Shown piece by piece: positions 36,786-46,609 of a stretch of 64,000 nucleotides of DNA. This stretch comes from BOG-1112 sp964611335. Its GTDB lineage: Bacteria > Bdellovibrionota_B > Oligoflexia > Oligoflexales > Bog-1112. Made by a program: the position numbers and the translations under genes. Numbering within the stretch: position 1 is the stretch's first letter; each line of letters begins with the position of its first letter. Location of the stretch: positions 124,001 through 188,000 of the forward strand of contig CAZSXR010000002.1 of the NCBI GenBank assembly GCA_964611335.1, read 5' to 3'. The notes beneath the pieces were generated by a model. It saw only the letters and a list, made by a program, of their open reading frames with translations, searched no databases and was not told the DNA's origin.

Positions 36786-38811
36786 TCATTTCGCTCCCAT
36801 AAACCAGAAGCAAAGCTTTCATCTGACGGATTTCATCACGAAGTTCTGCAGCTTTTTCAAATTCCATACGTGTTGCATAAGACTTCATAACTTTAGACTG
36901 TCTACGAATTGCTTTTTCAAGTTCTGCAACAGTCTTATACTGCGTTCTTAAATGATCAAAATTCTCTGTTGTTTTTTCATCATCCACTTCTTCTTTCTCT
37001 GCAAGCCCATACATTGCACGAAGGTCTTTGGGCAGTTCCTTCATAATTGTTTGCGGGTGAATATTATGAAGAATGTTGTACTCTATCTGTTTCTGTCTAC
37101 GACGACTAGTTTCACCCATAGCAGAACTCATAGAATCGGTGATACGGTCAGCATAGAAAATAACACGAGACTGATGATTTCTGGCAGCTCTACCGACGAT
37201 CTGAATCAATGAGGTATGAGATCTTAAAAATCCTTCTTTATCTGCATCCATAACCGCAACAAGATTGACTTCGGGTAAATCCAAACCTTCTCTGAGCAAA
37301 TTGATTCCTACAAGAATGTCAAAATCACCTTTTCGTAGAGAACGTAAAAGATTAGCTCTCTCCAAAGTGTCTATGTCGGAATGCAGATATTTTATTTTGA
37401 ATCCCAAATCTGAGTAATATTCTGTTAAATCTTCCGCCATCTTTTTAGTTAGGGTCGTAATCAAAACTCGTCCTTTGAGATCCGTCGCTCGTTTCATTTC
37501 TACGAGTAAGTCATCCACCTGATGTTTTGCAGGACGAACGATAATTTCGGGATCGACAAGACCTGTAGGTCGTATGATCTGCTCCGAAATTTTCCCCTGA
37601 GAAAAATAAAGTTCCTCGTCACTAGGCGTTGCGGAAACATAAAGAATCTGGTTATTTCGAGCAAGAAACTCCTCGAAATTCAAAGGTCTGTTATCCAACG
37701 CTGATGGTAAACGGAATCCGTATTCAACGAGAGTTGTTTTACGAGCACGGTCTCCACGATACATTCCGTGGAGCTGAGGAAGTGTAATGTGACTCTCATC
37801 TATAATGGTAATGAAGTCGGGTGGAAAATAGTCGAGTAAGCAAGGAGGTGGCTCTCCAGGTTTTTTTCCTGAAAGGTAACGAGAATAGTTTTCAATACCG
37901 GGACAGAAACCAAGCTGTTCAAGAGTTTCAATGTCATGCATGGTTCTTTGTTCAAGACGTTGCTGTTCTAATAAGCGGTTCTGCTCTTTGAACTGACGAA
38001 GGCGGGTTCCTAGATCCTCTAAAATAGAACGGATCACATCTTTCAAATTTTTCTGATCGGTAACGTAATGACTGTTGGGATACAAAGTTAAGGTATCGAG
38101 ACTTTCTTTTTTAATCCCTGTTATGGAATCGATAAGATCGAGCCTTTCAATCTTATCCTGATCGAAATAGATACGAAGCGCGGTGTCGTTTTCATTAGAC
38201 GGGAGCACATCGATAACATCTCCCCGAACTCTAAAATGTCCGCGGACTAAGTTTTGATCATTTCTTTCATATTGAATGTCGATGAGGGAACGCATGAATG
38301 CGTTACGACTAACCTCTTCTCCAACTGCAATACGAACCGCTCTTTGTGAGTACGCATCAGGAGCACCGAGACCGTAAATACAACTGACACTTGCAACGAT
38401 GATCACTGCTTTTTCTTCGAAAAGCATTTGTGTGGCATTATGACGCATCTTGTCGATGTCATCATTGATGGCACTATCTTTAGCAATGTAGGTATCGGTT
38501 GAAGGAACGTAAGCTTCAGGTTGGTAGTAATCGTAGTAACTGATGAAAAAACCAACAGCATTATTGGGAAATAAGTTTTTTAATTCCATATAAAGCTGCG
38601 CTGCTAAAGTTTTATTGGGAGCGATAATAAGTGCAGAGCGATTTAATTCTGCAATCACGTGTGCCATTGTGAATGTTTTACCGGAACCCGTGACGCCGAG
38701 AAGGGTGTGATGCTTATCTCCACGTTGAAAAGCGCTCACAATATTTTTTATTGCTTGCGGTTGGTCACCAGATGGTTGAAAAAGAGATTGGATGTTGAAT
38801 ATTTTTTCCAT
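36778..38811 (-). CDS. uvrB: Excinuclease ABC subunit B
   Basis: A 677-residue damage-verification helicase-like ATPase. Walker A is GVTGSGKT (39-46). The beta-hairpin that pads the DNA strand is YYDYYQPEAYVPSTDTYI. Walker B/motif II region is TIIDESH. C-terminal motifs include GINLLREGLDLPEV and QIVGRAARN. The C-terminal UVR domain (LEKAIRRQSKVMKSYATRME) contacts UvrC. First gene of the uvrB-uvrC operon. uvrA is not in the window. Confidence 0.97.
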   Translation of the reverse strand: MEKIFNIQSLFQPSGDQPQAIKNIVSAFQRGDKHHTLLGVTGSGKTFTMAHVIAELNRSALIIAPNKTLAAQLYMELKNLFPNNAVGFFISYYDYYQPEAYVPSTDTYIAKDSAINDDIDKMRHNATQMLFEEKAVIIVASVSCIYGLGAPDAYSQRAVRIAVGEEVSRNAFMRSLIDIQYERNDQNLVRGHFRVRGDVIDVLPSNENDTALRIYFDQDKIERLDLIDSITGIKKESLDTLTLYPNSHYVTDQKNLKDVIRSILEDLGTRLRQFKEQNRLLEQQRLEQRTMHDIETLEQLGFCPGIENYSRYLSGKKPGEPPPCLLDYFPPDFITIIDESHITLPQLHGMYRGDRARKTTLVEYGFRLPSALDNRPLNFEEFLARNNQILYVSATPSDEELYFSQGKISEQIIRPTGLVDPEIIVRPAKHQVDDLLVEMKRATDLKGRVLITTLTKKMAEDLTEYYSDLGFKIKYLHSDIDTLERANLLRSLRKGDFDILVGINLLREGLDLPEVNLVAVMDADKEGFLRSHTSLIQIVGRAARNHQSRVIFYADRITDSMSSAMGETSRRRQKQIEYNILHNIHPQTIMKELPKDLRAMYGLAEKEEVDDEKTTENFDHLRTQYKTVAELEKAIRRQSKVMKSYATRMEFEKAAELRDEIRQMKALLLVYGSEMNE

Positions 38812-38970
38812 TAATCACTGCCCTTGAGAAGATGTAGAAACTGATTCACATCTATGTAAAAATCTTGTCCGACGAAGCAATCTTGTGTTAGTTCATTTAT
38901 CTGTTGAGTTGTTTGCATCGTTTCTCTTTTTGAAGTTCCGTTGCTAGAGTTCTTTTGGGGAGGCTTGCTC

Positions 38971-39633
38971 TTGTATTTCATACGACCCTTTTTTGCACTC
39001 TGTTGGTTTCTTAGTCTGTCCTCAACAGCTTACTCTAGGTGGATGTCCACATCGGGAGAACCTGTTGGCAAACCCTCCAAACCTTTCAATACAAATTGGT
39101 GGACCTATACCCCAGGAGATTCTGTAGATAATTCTACACAATCGATCTTTGTAAAGGGATACCATCCTGATCAACCCATCCCCTTTAACCATAGAAGACA
39201 CGTCACAGAACGTGGCATGCAGTGTGAGTATTGTCACTCCGCAGCTCGTCGTTCTACCTCAGCGGGAATACCGCCCCTTAACACGTGTGTGGGCTGCCAC
39301 AAAATTGTGAGCCCCGAACTTCCTGCGATTAAAAAACTCATGGAAGCCTACAATAACAACACACCTATTCAGTGGACCAAAGTTCATGATTTACCTGATT
39401 ATGTGCGCTTTAGCCATAAGGTGCATGTACTCGCGAAAGATCTTTCTGGCAAGCCTCTCTTAGAATGTCAGAGCTGTCATGGTCAGGTTCAGGGGATGCT
39501 CACTGTCGAGCAGTACGCTCCTTTACAGATGGGTTGGTGTGTCGAATGTCATAACCGGGTAAAAATACCTGCCCAAAATGGGAAAGCGGCAGTTACCAAT
39601 GCACCTGTTTCTTGCAACACATGTCATTTTTAG
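38971..39633 (+). CDS. actA: Alternative complex III pentaheme cytochrome c subunit ActA
   Basis: The window encodes one alternative complex III, a quinol:acceptor oxidoreductase replacing bc1. ActA has five CxxCH haem sites (CEYCH, CVGCH, CQSCH, CVECH, CNTCH) after one N-terminal hydrophobic segment (about 2-22). No ATG fits the N-terminus. I chose TTG at 38971 because GGAGG lies 7 nt before it; TTG at 38941 has no ribosome site. A 160-bp divergent gap separates it from uvrB. Product 220 residues, near family length. Confidence 0.88.
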   Translation: MYFIRPFFALCWFLSLSSTAYSRWMSTSGEPVGKPSKPFNTNWWTYTPGDSVDNSTQSIFVKGYHPDQPIPFNHRRHVTERGMQCEYCHSAARRSTSAGIPPLNTCVGCHKIVSPELPAIKKLMEAYNNNTPIQWTKVHDLPDYVRFSHKVHVLAKDLSGKPLLECQSCHGQVQGMLTVEQYAPLQMGWCVECHNRVKIPAQNGKAAVTNAPVSCNTCHF

Positions 39634-39678
39634 AGGCGTTCGTTTTTGTCATTCATTGAGTATTGAGATGGTTTTAAC

Positions 39679-42600
39679 ATGAGAACTGCAATAGAAAATT
39701 TGGGATCGGTAGAAGGCTCTGCATCGCAAACGCCGTCATTATATACCTCTGCTGAAGAACGGATTCCAGACCTCAGGGAACCCAACGCTCCTGACGAAGA
39801 AGAATTGGAAGAATCTTCCAAGGGTTTTTTATCCGTTCATCGTCGAGACTTCATGAGAATCTTCGGACTAACAGCTGCCGCTGGAGCCGCAAGTTCCTGC
39901 GTTCGCAGACCTGTAGAAAAAGCAGTTCCTTATGTAAACCAACCTGTAGATCAGGCACCAGGTATTGCTGTTCATTATGCATCAACCTGTAGCGCATGCC
40001 CTTCTGCTTGCGGAACTCTGGTGAAAACCCGAGAAGGAAGGCCTACTAAAATCGAAGGAAATGCAGAACACCCTGTGAATCAAGGGGGTTTATGCGCTGC
40101 TGGCCAAGCTGAAATTCAGGGACTTTATCATCCTGAACGATTCGAAGTACCACAGGTTCGTGTATCAGGAAATTGGCAGAATGCGACATGGGAAAGCATG
40201 ATGCCTCAGATTGTTGAAAAAGTGCGTGCTGCTAAAAAAGTGGGTATTTTTACCCGCGGAGCAACAGGAAATCGTCATAAGTTTTTCGAAGACGTTTTGA
40301 CGAGATTGGGTTCCAGCAATAACGAGCTGTATACTTGGGAAAGTAATTCTCTTTTCTCAACAATGTCTGAAGCACACAAATTAGCATTTGGTATTGGCGA
40401 TCTACCACGAATTGAATTTAGCAAAGCACGTTATATATTGAGCATTGGAAGTGATTTCCAAGTTACAGGTCTTTCTCCAGTCTTTTACTCTAAAGGTTTT
40501 TCAGAAGGAAGATCTGTTCGTTCAGGAAAGCGGTCAAAATTTGTTGCATTTGAAAGTCATCTTTCTATTACAGGTGCCAATGCAGACGTACGTCACGTCA
40601 TTCCACCTACTTATGAAACGATTGTTGCACTCTTATTAGTCAAAGCACTTTATGAAAACTCGACTTCAAAAGGAAGCGCACATGAACGCGCGGAAATTCA
40701 CAAAGTTTTAAAGAACAAAGAATCTATTCTTGAAAATGCCTATAAAGATGTGGGTATTGCTCGCGATGTATTCGATGAAATTGCCAAAGAACTGATTGAA
40801 CAAAGTTCTGTTGTAGTTAGCGGAAGCGGTGCAAGTTTTGATGAAAATGCAACACTCCTACAGATTGCAACCATTATGGCGAATACTTTGTGTGGTGCTT
40901 ATGGGAACACACTTATATTCCACGAAGGATGGGCGAGATCACCGGTTCGTAACGGAGATCTCGAACGATTTATGAAGGAGGGTTCACAGTTAGATGTGCT
41001 CTTCATCATAGATGCGGATCCTGTTTTTACAGTACCAGAAAGTTGGCAAATCGGAGATGTACTCTCTAAAATACCAACTGTTGTTTCCATGCAATATTTT
41101 CCAACGGAAAGTGATCGTTACGCACAATTTATAGTTCCAGTTCATCATAGTTTAGAATCTTGGGGAGATGAGAGTTCTATTGCAGGATTCTGGTCTATGC
41201 GACAACCCGTTGTGCGCCCTATCAAAGCAACTAGCCAAGCAGAAGATACCTTGCTTTGGATTCTTGCAAGCGTTGACAAACATTTGCCGTACAAAGACTA
41301 CCGCTCCTATTTGAAAAAACAATGGGAAGCTGTGTATAGGTTGATGGCACCTTCTGTAACTTACGAAACTTTTTTCAAAGCTGTCATTCGCAGAGGATTT
41401 ATTGGAAAACTGGAAGTGCGTTCTCCTGTTTTCGTACAAAGTGTTGTTCAACATTTCCAATTTTTAAAAGCTCCTGTTTCCGACGGATTTGTTTTAGCAA
41501 GCACACTCGATCACCGACTTCTCGATGGACGAAGTGCGCACTTACCTGTTCTACAAGAAATTGGAGATTCTCTAACGAGTGTTGCGTGGGATACATGGGT
41601 TGCTATGAACCCTCATACAATGAAAGAGAAAGGTCTTCATCGCAACAGTCTAGTGAAGATATCCGCAGCAGGTCAGAGTATAGAAGTCGCTGCTTATCCT
41701 CTTCCAGGATTGCATCCGAGGGCTGTGGTTATCCCGAGAGGGAATGGTCACGAAGATAATCGTAGTCGCATAAGTTACAAAAACGGAGTGAATCCTCTTA
41801 AAGTTTTTGCAAAAGCGATGGACCCTCTTTCACGTCAACCTGTCACAAGTGGAGTGACCGTTGAAATTTTAGACATGAAAAAGTTTTATCGTTTAGCTGC
41901 GATGCAGAAAGCTATAGATCTCGATGGTCGCACAGATATTGTGAAGACCATCTCTTTAGAAGATGCTTTGAAAAAGAAAAATCTTCAAAAAAGTTTGGAT
42001 GAAGCTCCTGATCTATTCCCGAAATTAGAAGACAATGCACACCGTTGGGGACTTTCCATAGATTTGGATCGTTGCAATGGGTGCGGCGCGTGTATGGCTG
42101 CGTGTGCAGTTGAGAACAATGTTCCTCAAGCGGGAAGAGAACAGGTTCTTATGCACAGAGAAATGCATTGGATTCGATTGGATCGTTATTTCGAAGGAAA
42201 TTTAGACAATCCTAAAGTGAGTATACAACCTGTCATGTGTCAGCATTGCAACAATGCACCGTGTGAGGGTGTCTGTCCTGTTTTTGCGACGACGCATGAT
42301 GCGGAAGGCATGAATTCGATGACCTACAATCGATGTGTAGGAACTCGTTATTGCGCGAACGCATGTCCATACAAAGTACGACGCTTCAACTGGTGGACTC
42401 ACAAGTGGGGGGAAATCGGAGAACGTTTACAAGATAGAAACCCACGTCCTACGAATCCTGATGTCACCGTTCGTACACGTGGTGTGATGGAGAAATGTTC
42501 TCTTTGTGTGCAGCGTATTCGAGATGTGAAGCACAGAGCTAAAGAATTGAATAGACCTGTTCTCGATGGAGAATTTGTAACGGCCTGTGCTCAAACCTGT

Positions 42601-42804
42601 CCAAGCAATGCGATTGTTTCTGGAAATTTAAAAGATGCAGCAAGTCAGGTTTCAAGACTTCGTCAAGAAGGACGAGCGTATCTCATGTTGGGAGGGGCTC
42701 CAGAACATGATCATTTTGGACTCAGAACTCTTCCCAATGTTAGTTATTTGGCAGAAGTTTCTTTGGATGCAAAAGAGACATCGAAATCAGCTCACGAAAG
42801 TTGA
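39679..42804 (+). CDS. actB: Alternative complex III iron-sulfur subunit ActB (molybdopterin-like/Fe-S fusion)
   Basis: A 1041-residue periplasmic subunit. It has a Tat-like signal with twin Arg and phenylalanine (HRRDFMRIFG at 54-63) and a possible lipobox (AASSC, C74). A molybdopterin-oxidoreductase-like domain with CSACPSAC and GGLC follows. A C-terminal ferredoxin-type domain (about 790-990) carries four Cys clusters: CNGCGACMAAC, CQHCNNAPCEGVCP, CVGTRYCANACP and CSLCVQRI with CAQTCP. In known complexes the molybdopterin-like half holds no molybdenum; that is family knowledge and is not visible here. It follows actA by 45 bp. Confidence 0.95.
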   Translation: MRTAIENLGSVEGSASQTPSLYTSAEERIPDLREPNAPDEEELEESSKGFLSVHRRDFMRIFGLTAAAGAASSCVRRPVEKAVPYVNQPVDQAPGIAVHYASTCSACPSACGTLVKTREGRPTKIEGNAEHPVNQGGLCAAGQAEIQGLYHPERFEVPQVRVSGNWQNATWESMMPQIVEKVRAAKKVGIFTRGATGNRHKFFEDVLTRLGSSNNELYTWESNSLFSTMSEAHKLAFGIGDLPRIEFSKARYILSIGSDFQVTGLSPVFYSKGFSEGRSVRSGKRSKFVAFESHLSITGANADVRHVIPPTYETIVALLLVKALYENSTSKGSAHERAEIHKVLKNKESILENAYKDVGIARDVFDEIAKELIEQSSVVVSGSGASFDENATLLQIATIMANTLCGAYGNTLIFHEGWARSPVRNGDLERFMKEGSQLDVLFIIDADPVFTVPESWQIGDVLSKIPTVVSMQYFPTESDRYAQFIVPVHHSLESWGDESSIAGFWSMRQPVVRPIKATSQAEDTLLWILASVDKHLPYKDYRSYLKKQWEAVYRLMAPSVTYETFFKAVIRRGFIGKLEVRSPVFVQSVVQHFQFLKAPVSDGFVLASTLDHRLLDGRSAHLPVLQEIGDSLTSVAWDTWVAMNPHTMKEKGLHRNSLVKISAAGQSIEVAAYPLPGLHPRAVVIPRGNGHEDNRSRISYKNGVNPLKVFAKAMDPLSRQPVTSGVTVEILDMKKFYRLAAMQKAIDLDGRTDIVKTISLEDALKKKNLQKSLDEAPDLFPKLEDNAHRWGLSIDLDRCNGCGACMAACAVENNVPQAGREQVLMHREMHWIRLDRYFEGNLDNPKVSIQPVMCQHCNNAPCEGVCPVFATTHDAEGMNSMTYNRCVGTRYCANACPYKVRRFNWWTHKWGEIGERLQDRNPRPTNPDVTVRTRGVMEKCSLCVQRIRDVKHRAKELNRPVLDGEFVTACAQTCPSNAIVSGNLKDAASQVSRLRQEGRAYLMLGGAPEHDHFGLRTLPNVSYLAEVSLDAKETSKSAHES

Positions 42805-42864
42805 TCGAGGGATTCTTAGCTTGTTTTTAAAGATAATGAACACAGACGTGAAGTGGGGCGTGAG

Positions 42865-44238
42865 ATGAGTGAAGAAATCGAATGGAAGCGAACGGTGTCG
42901 GAAGTCAACGACGGGATTCTGATCGGTATCGATAAACCTGCTCGTTCGTACTATGTCGCCCTCACCTTAGCGCTCATTTGTACTGCGATTGGAGCTTACT
43001 CTTGGATTAAGCTGATCAATGAAGGTGTGGGGATATGGGGTTTGAACAGTCCTGTTTATTGGGCTGTGGATATTACAAACTTCGTATTCTGGGTCGGTAT
43101 AGGTCATGCGGGAACTTTGATTTCTGCAATCTTATTTTTGTTTCGCGCAAAATGGCGGAATAGCATTAACCGCAGCGCAGAAGCGATGACAGTTTTTGCT
43201 GTGATTACAGCAGGACTGTTTCCCATGATTCACATGGGACGTTTTTGGGTAGGTTTTTATTGGATGCTACCTCTTCCCAATTCAAACAACCTTTGGTTGA
43301 ACTTTCGCTCACCATTGATTTGGGACGTCTTTGCAATTTCAACGTATTTAACAGTGTCTCTTCTCTTTTGGTACATGGGTTTGGTTCCCGATCTTGCTTC
43401 AATTAGAGACCGCGTTAAAGGCTTTAGACGACTTGTTTATGGGTTGATGTCTTTCGGTTGGACAGGAACAGCGAGACAGTGGCATCACTATGAAACGGGT
43501 TATGGATTTTTAGCTGCTCTCGCAACACCCCTTGTTCTTTCTGTTCACTCCATCGTTTCTTGGGACTTTGCGATGTCAATGCAACCAGGATGGCATACAA
43601 CTATTTTTCCTCCTTACTTCGTCGCAGGCGCAATTTTATCGGGTTGTGCGATGGTTTACACCTTGGTGGTTCCTCTTCGTAAAATGTTTCAGTTGGAAGA
43701 GTTTATTCGTAAAGAACATCTGGAAGCTTTGATCAAGTTGACTTTGCTGACCTCTACCATCGTGTTTTATGCCTACGGAGTTGAGTTTTTCGTAGCATGG
43801 TTAAGTGGCAATGAATACGAGTGGGCTATATTTAGAAAAAGAGCAACAGGGCCTTATGCCTTTTATTTTTGGGTGATGGTTTCTTGCAACTGTTTTTTCC
43901 CTCTCGTGTTTTGGTCCAAAAGGGTGCGTAACAACATCACACTTTCCTTCATAGTCTGTGTGCTTGTGAATGTGGGTATGTGGTTTGAACGTTACAACAT
44001 TATCGTTTCCAGTCTTGTGGAAGATTTTGTTCCAGGATCTTGGGCGCACTACGAACCCACCATTTGGGAAATAGCGGTGACACTTGGAAGTTTTGGATGG
44101 TTCTTCACTTGGATGTTGATCTTCTCAAGATTCTTCCCACTTGTTTCGATTTCAGAATTGAAACTGATTATGCCTAAACCTCTCCGCAAAAAGGCACATG
44201 CGACAATGATACAAGAAGGAGAAGCACATGGTTCATAA
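42865..44238 (+). CDS. actC: Alternative complex III membrane subunit ActC (NrfD-like)
   Basis: A 457-residue integral subunit with about 10 helices, homologous to NrfD/PsrC quinone-binding proteins. Hydrophobic segments begin at about 31. WVGIGHAGTLISAILFLFR, MIHMGRFW and SVHSIVSWDFAMSMQPGW are typical ActC helices that line the quinol site. I chose ATG at 42865 over the GTG four codons earlier, as MSEEIEW is the likelier start; GGGG lies about 8 nt before it. Its stop overlaps actD by 11 bp. Confidence 0.93.
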   Translation: MSEEIEWKRTVSEVNDGILIGIDKPARSYYVALTLALICTAIGAYSWIKLINEGVGIWGLNSPVYWAVDITNFVFWVGIGHAGTLISAILFLFRAKWRNSINRSAEAMTVFAVITAGLFPMIHMGRFWVGFYWMLPLPNSNNLWLNFRSPLIWDVFAISTYLTVSLLFWYMGLVPDLASIRDRVKGFRRLVYGLMSFGWTGTARQWHHYETGYGFLAALATPLVLSVHSIVSWDFAMSMQPGWHTTIFPPYFVAGAILSGCAMVYTLVVPLRKMFQLEEFIRKEHLEALIKLTLLTSTIVFYAYGVEFFVAWLSGNEYEWAIFRKRATGPYAFYFWVMVSCNCFFPLVFWSKRVRNNITLSFIVCVLVNVGMWFERYNIIVSSLVEDFVPGSWAHYEPTIWEIAVTLGSFGWFFTWMLIFSRFFPLVSISELKLIMPKPLRKKAHATMIQEGEAHGS

Positions 44239-44755
44239 AACTGAAAAACCAGGTGTCATGGCAATCTTCCAGTACTTCGATCAGTTCACAGAAGTTTTGG
44301 AAAAAATTCAGACCGAGAAAAAATTTGCGGGCCATGAAATCTACTCGCCTGTGTCCTATCACGAGTTGATGGATCATGCTGAGAAACTCTACGGACCCAG
44401 TGAGGTACGTTGGTTTACCTTAGTCGGAGCGCTTACAGGTATAGCCTCAGGATTCGCACTTCCTTTGGGAATGGATTGGGATTGGCCTATTGTTGTAGGT
44501 GGAAAAACCGCAGGGATATATTCTATGCCTGCTTATTTTATTTTTGTGTTTGAGTTGATGGTTCTCTTCGGTGCTATAGCAACGATTATGGGCATGCTTG
44601 TTTTAGGACGCATTCCTAACCCTGAAGCAAAGATTCGTGACAAACGTTTAAGTGATGATCGCTTTGGGATTTTTGTTCCAGGTGTTTCTGTGGATAGTGA
44701 GCAGGCACAGATGTTGAAGCAGTGGGGAGCGGAAGACGTTTACGCTTCTACTTAA
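44228..44755 (+). CDS. actD: Alternative complex III subunit ActD (DUF3341)
   Basis: A 175-residue protein. A soluble N-terminal region (KPGVMAIFQYFDQFTEVLEKI) precedes two transmembrane helices (about 62-84 and 95-125), with a cytoplasmic C-terminal tail. DUF3341 proteins are the D subunit of alternative complex III. ATG at 44228 overlaps actC by 11 bp, so translation is likely coupled. Confidence 0.9.
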   Translation: MVHKTEKPGVMAIFQYFDQFTEVLEKIQTEKKFAGHEIYSPVSYHELMDHAEKLYGPSEVRWFTLVGALTGIASGFALPLGMDWDWPIVVGGKTAGIYSMPAYFIFVFELMVLFGAIATIMGMLVLGRIPNPEAKIRDKRLSDDRFGIFVPGVSVDSEQAQMLKQWGAEDVYAST

Positions 44756-44796
44756 CTCGCACCGAATATTTGAATGAAGACATATTGAGGATCATG

Positions 44797-45363
44797 ATGC
44801 GGAGCACATTCAAAAACATAATCCTAGCAGGAATGCTTCTTGGGACACTCAGTTCATGCACAGAGGATCCTAACGAAACAAAGATGCAGTATTTCCCGGA
44901 CATGGCGGATTCTCCTGCAATAAAAACACAGGGGAATTACATAGATCCACCTGAAGGTTCTATAGCACGCACTGCTATTCTCTATCCTGATACTCCTGAT
45001 GAAGCTGAAAAAATATTTTTCAATCCTCTTAAAGGACAAGCGAATGAAGCCATGCATAAGGAAAACGGAAAACGTCTTTTCTTAATATATTGTGAGGTAT
45101 GTCACGGTATTGATGCAAAAGGTGATAAAGGTCGTATTCAAGATAAATACCCTAGACCCGTTGATTTGACTCTCGACATGTATAAAAAACGAGGAGATGG
45201 ATTTTTCTTCCATCGTATTACACACGGTTCTGCTGTGATGCCAAAATATGGACATTCAACGACACCGGATGAGCGATGGGAAATCATCATGCACTTACGT
45301 GATTTGCAAAATCAAGTTCCTGCTCCTTCATCTGAACCTTCTATAAACGGTGAAAAAAAATGA
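44797..45363 (+). CDS. actE: Alternative complex III monohaem cytochrome c ActE, lipoprotein
   Basis: A 188-residue protein with a lipoprotein signal (GTLSSC) and one haem site (CEVCH) with a later Met in SAVMPKYG as probable sixth ligand. Monohaem c cytochromes occupy this place in act operons and pass electrons onward. The start is ATG at 44797 (GAGG 6 nt upstream); an adjacent ATG at 44794 is equivalent. It ends with an ATGA overlap onto actF. Confidence 0.92.
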   Translation: MRSTFKNIILAGMLLGTLSSCTEDPNETKMQYFPDMADSPAIKTQGNYIDPPEGSIARTAILYPDTPDEAEKIFFNPLKGQANEAMHKENGKRLFLIYCEVCHGIDAKGDKGRIQDKYPRPVDLTLDMYKKRGDGFFFHRITHGSAVMPKYGHSTTPDERWEIIMHLRDLQNQVPAPSSEPSINGEKK

Positions 45364-46607
45364 AAATAAAAGAGCTCTATCAACAACGAGATCATTTTTT
45401 TCTTGAAATTTCTCCCACCACACGTGGGGGACTTATCTTTCTCATCGCTCTTGGTTTTGCAACATTTGTTTGTGGGATGGTATGCGGTGAGCACACGCGG
45501 ACCTGGGGTTCTTTGATTTTCAATGGAATGTTTTTCTTCTCCCTCGCCTTAGGTGGTGTTGCGCTATCCAATATGCAAGACGTAATAGGAGCAACCTGGG
45601 GACGTCCTATACGTCGTATCCATGAAAACTTCTCCTCGTTTTTACCTATTTCTGTAGTTCTTTTTCTAGCTTTGTTTGTGTGTATCAAATGGGACCTTCT
45701 GCAAGCTGGAAAAATATATAAATGGATTGCAGATCCTTCTATAGTTGAACATCTCTTTGGAAAAAATGTTTGGCTGCAACCAAATTTTATGATGATTCGT
45801 GATACACTTGCTTTGCTTCTGATTCTGTTTTTTTCAAGATGGCATTACAAGTTGACAACGGCAGCTGACAAAGCGTTTTTATCCAATCAATATGAAAAAG
45901 GTGTACACCTTGGTGAACATGCACGCAAAACACTGAGAAAGTGGTCTGCACCTGTGCTGATTCTCTATTCAGTTTTGTATTCGATTCTTGCTTTTGATTT
46001 GATGATGTCTCTTGCTCCAACATGGGTTTCCACTTTGTGGGCAGGATGGCAGTTCTCTGTGATGATGCAAACTCTTTTTGCAACGATTTTACTTCTACTC
46101 TTCTATTTGAAAAAAACTCCCGTCGGGCATTTCATAGGTCGCCAGCAGTTTCACGATATTGGAAAATTGCTCTTTGGTTTTACAGCATTCTATGCCTATT
46201 TAACTTATGCTCACGTGCTTACTTACTGGTATACAAATATGCCTGAAGAAACATCGTATTTTATCACAAGACTTCAGGGTCCATGGTTAGGATATATCAT
46301 TGCTGCTCCTTTCATAAGTTTCTTGGTTCCTTTCGTTCTGATGGTTCCCAAAGCTGCAAAATGGACAAGTTATATTGCCATTCCAGTTTGCATTCTAGTT
46401 TTGGGTTCTCAGTGGTTGAACATGATGTTGGTTGTGATCCCTGAAACAGCAGATGCCGCACACTGGCATTTTCCTTGGATTGAATTAGGACTCATGCTTG
46501 GTTTCACGGGGGCTTTTGCACTTAGCTTTTTGAGACGTGCAAAAAAACTGCCTCTCTTGAGTCTTGGTGATCCTCTTCTCTATCAGTCTTTGTCTGGAAA
46601 GCACTAA
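45360..46607 (+). CDS. actF: Alternative complex III membrane subunit ActF
   Basis: A 415-residue membrane protein with about 10 helices, the second NrfD-like subunit. IFLIALGFATFVCGMV-type first helix at about 24-44; LIFFSRWHYKLTT and FDLMMSLAPTWVSTLW are characteristic turns. The start codon overlaps the actE stop (ATGA). Last gene of the operon. In many genomes cytochrome oxidase genes follow; here the next gene is on the other strand and unrelated, so the terminal oxidase must be encoded elsewhere. Confidence 0.92.
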   Translation: MKIKELYQQRDHFFLEISPTTRGGLIFLIALGFATFVCGMVCGEHTRTWGSLIFNGMFFFSLALGGVALSNMQDVIGATWGRPIRRIHENFSSFLPISVVLFLALFVCIKWDLLQAGKIYKWIADPSIVEHLFGKNVWLQPNFMMIRDTLALLLILFFSRWHYKLTTAADKAFLSNQYEKGVHLGEHARKTLRKWSAPVLILYSVLYSILAFDLMMSLAPTWVSTLWAGWQFSVMMQTLFATILLLLFYLKKTPVGHFIGRQQFHDIGKLLFGFTAFYAYLTYAHVLTYWYTNMPEETSYFITRLQGPWLGYIIAAPFISFLVPFVLMVPKAAKWTSYIAIPVCILVLGSQWLNMMLVVIPETADAAHWHFPWIELGLMLGFTGAFALSFLRRAKKLPLLSLGDPLLYQSLSGKH

Positions 46608-46609
46608 AA

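Noticed and set aside
38812..38970. Regulatory RNA or small gene in the uvrB/actA divergent gap
   Set aside because: No frame with a ribosome site, no strong inverted repeat; a LexA-type site for uvrB was looked for and not seen.
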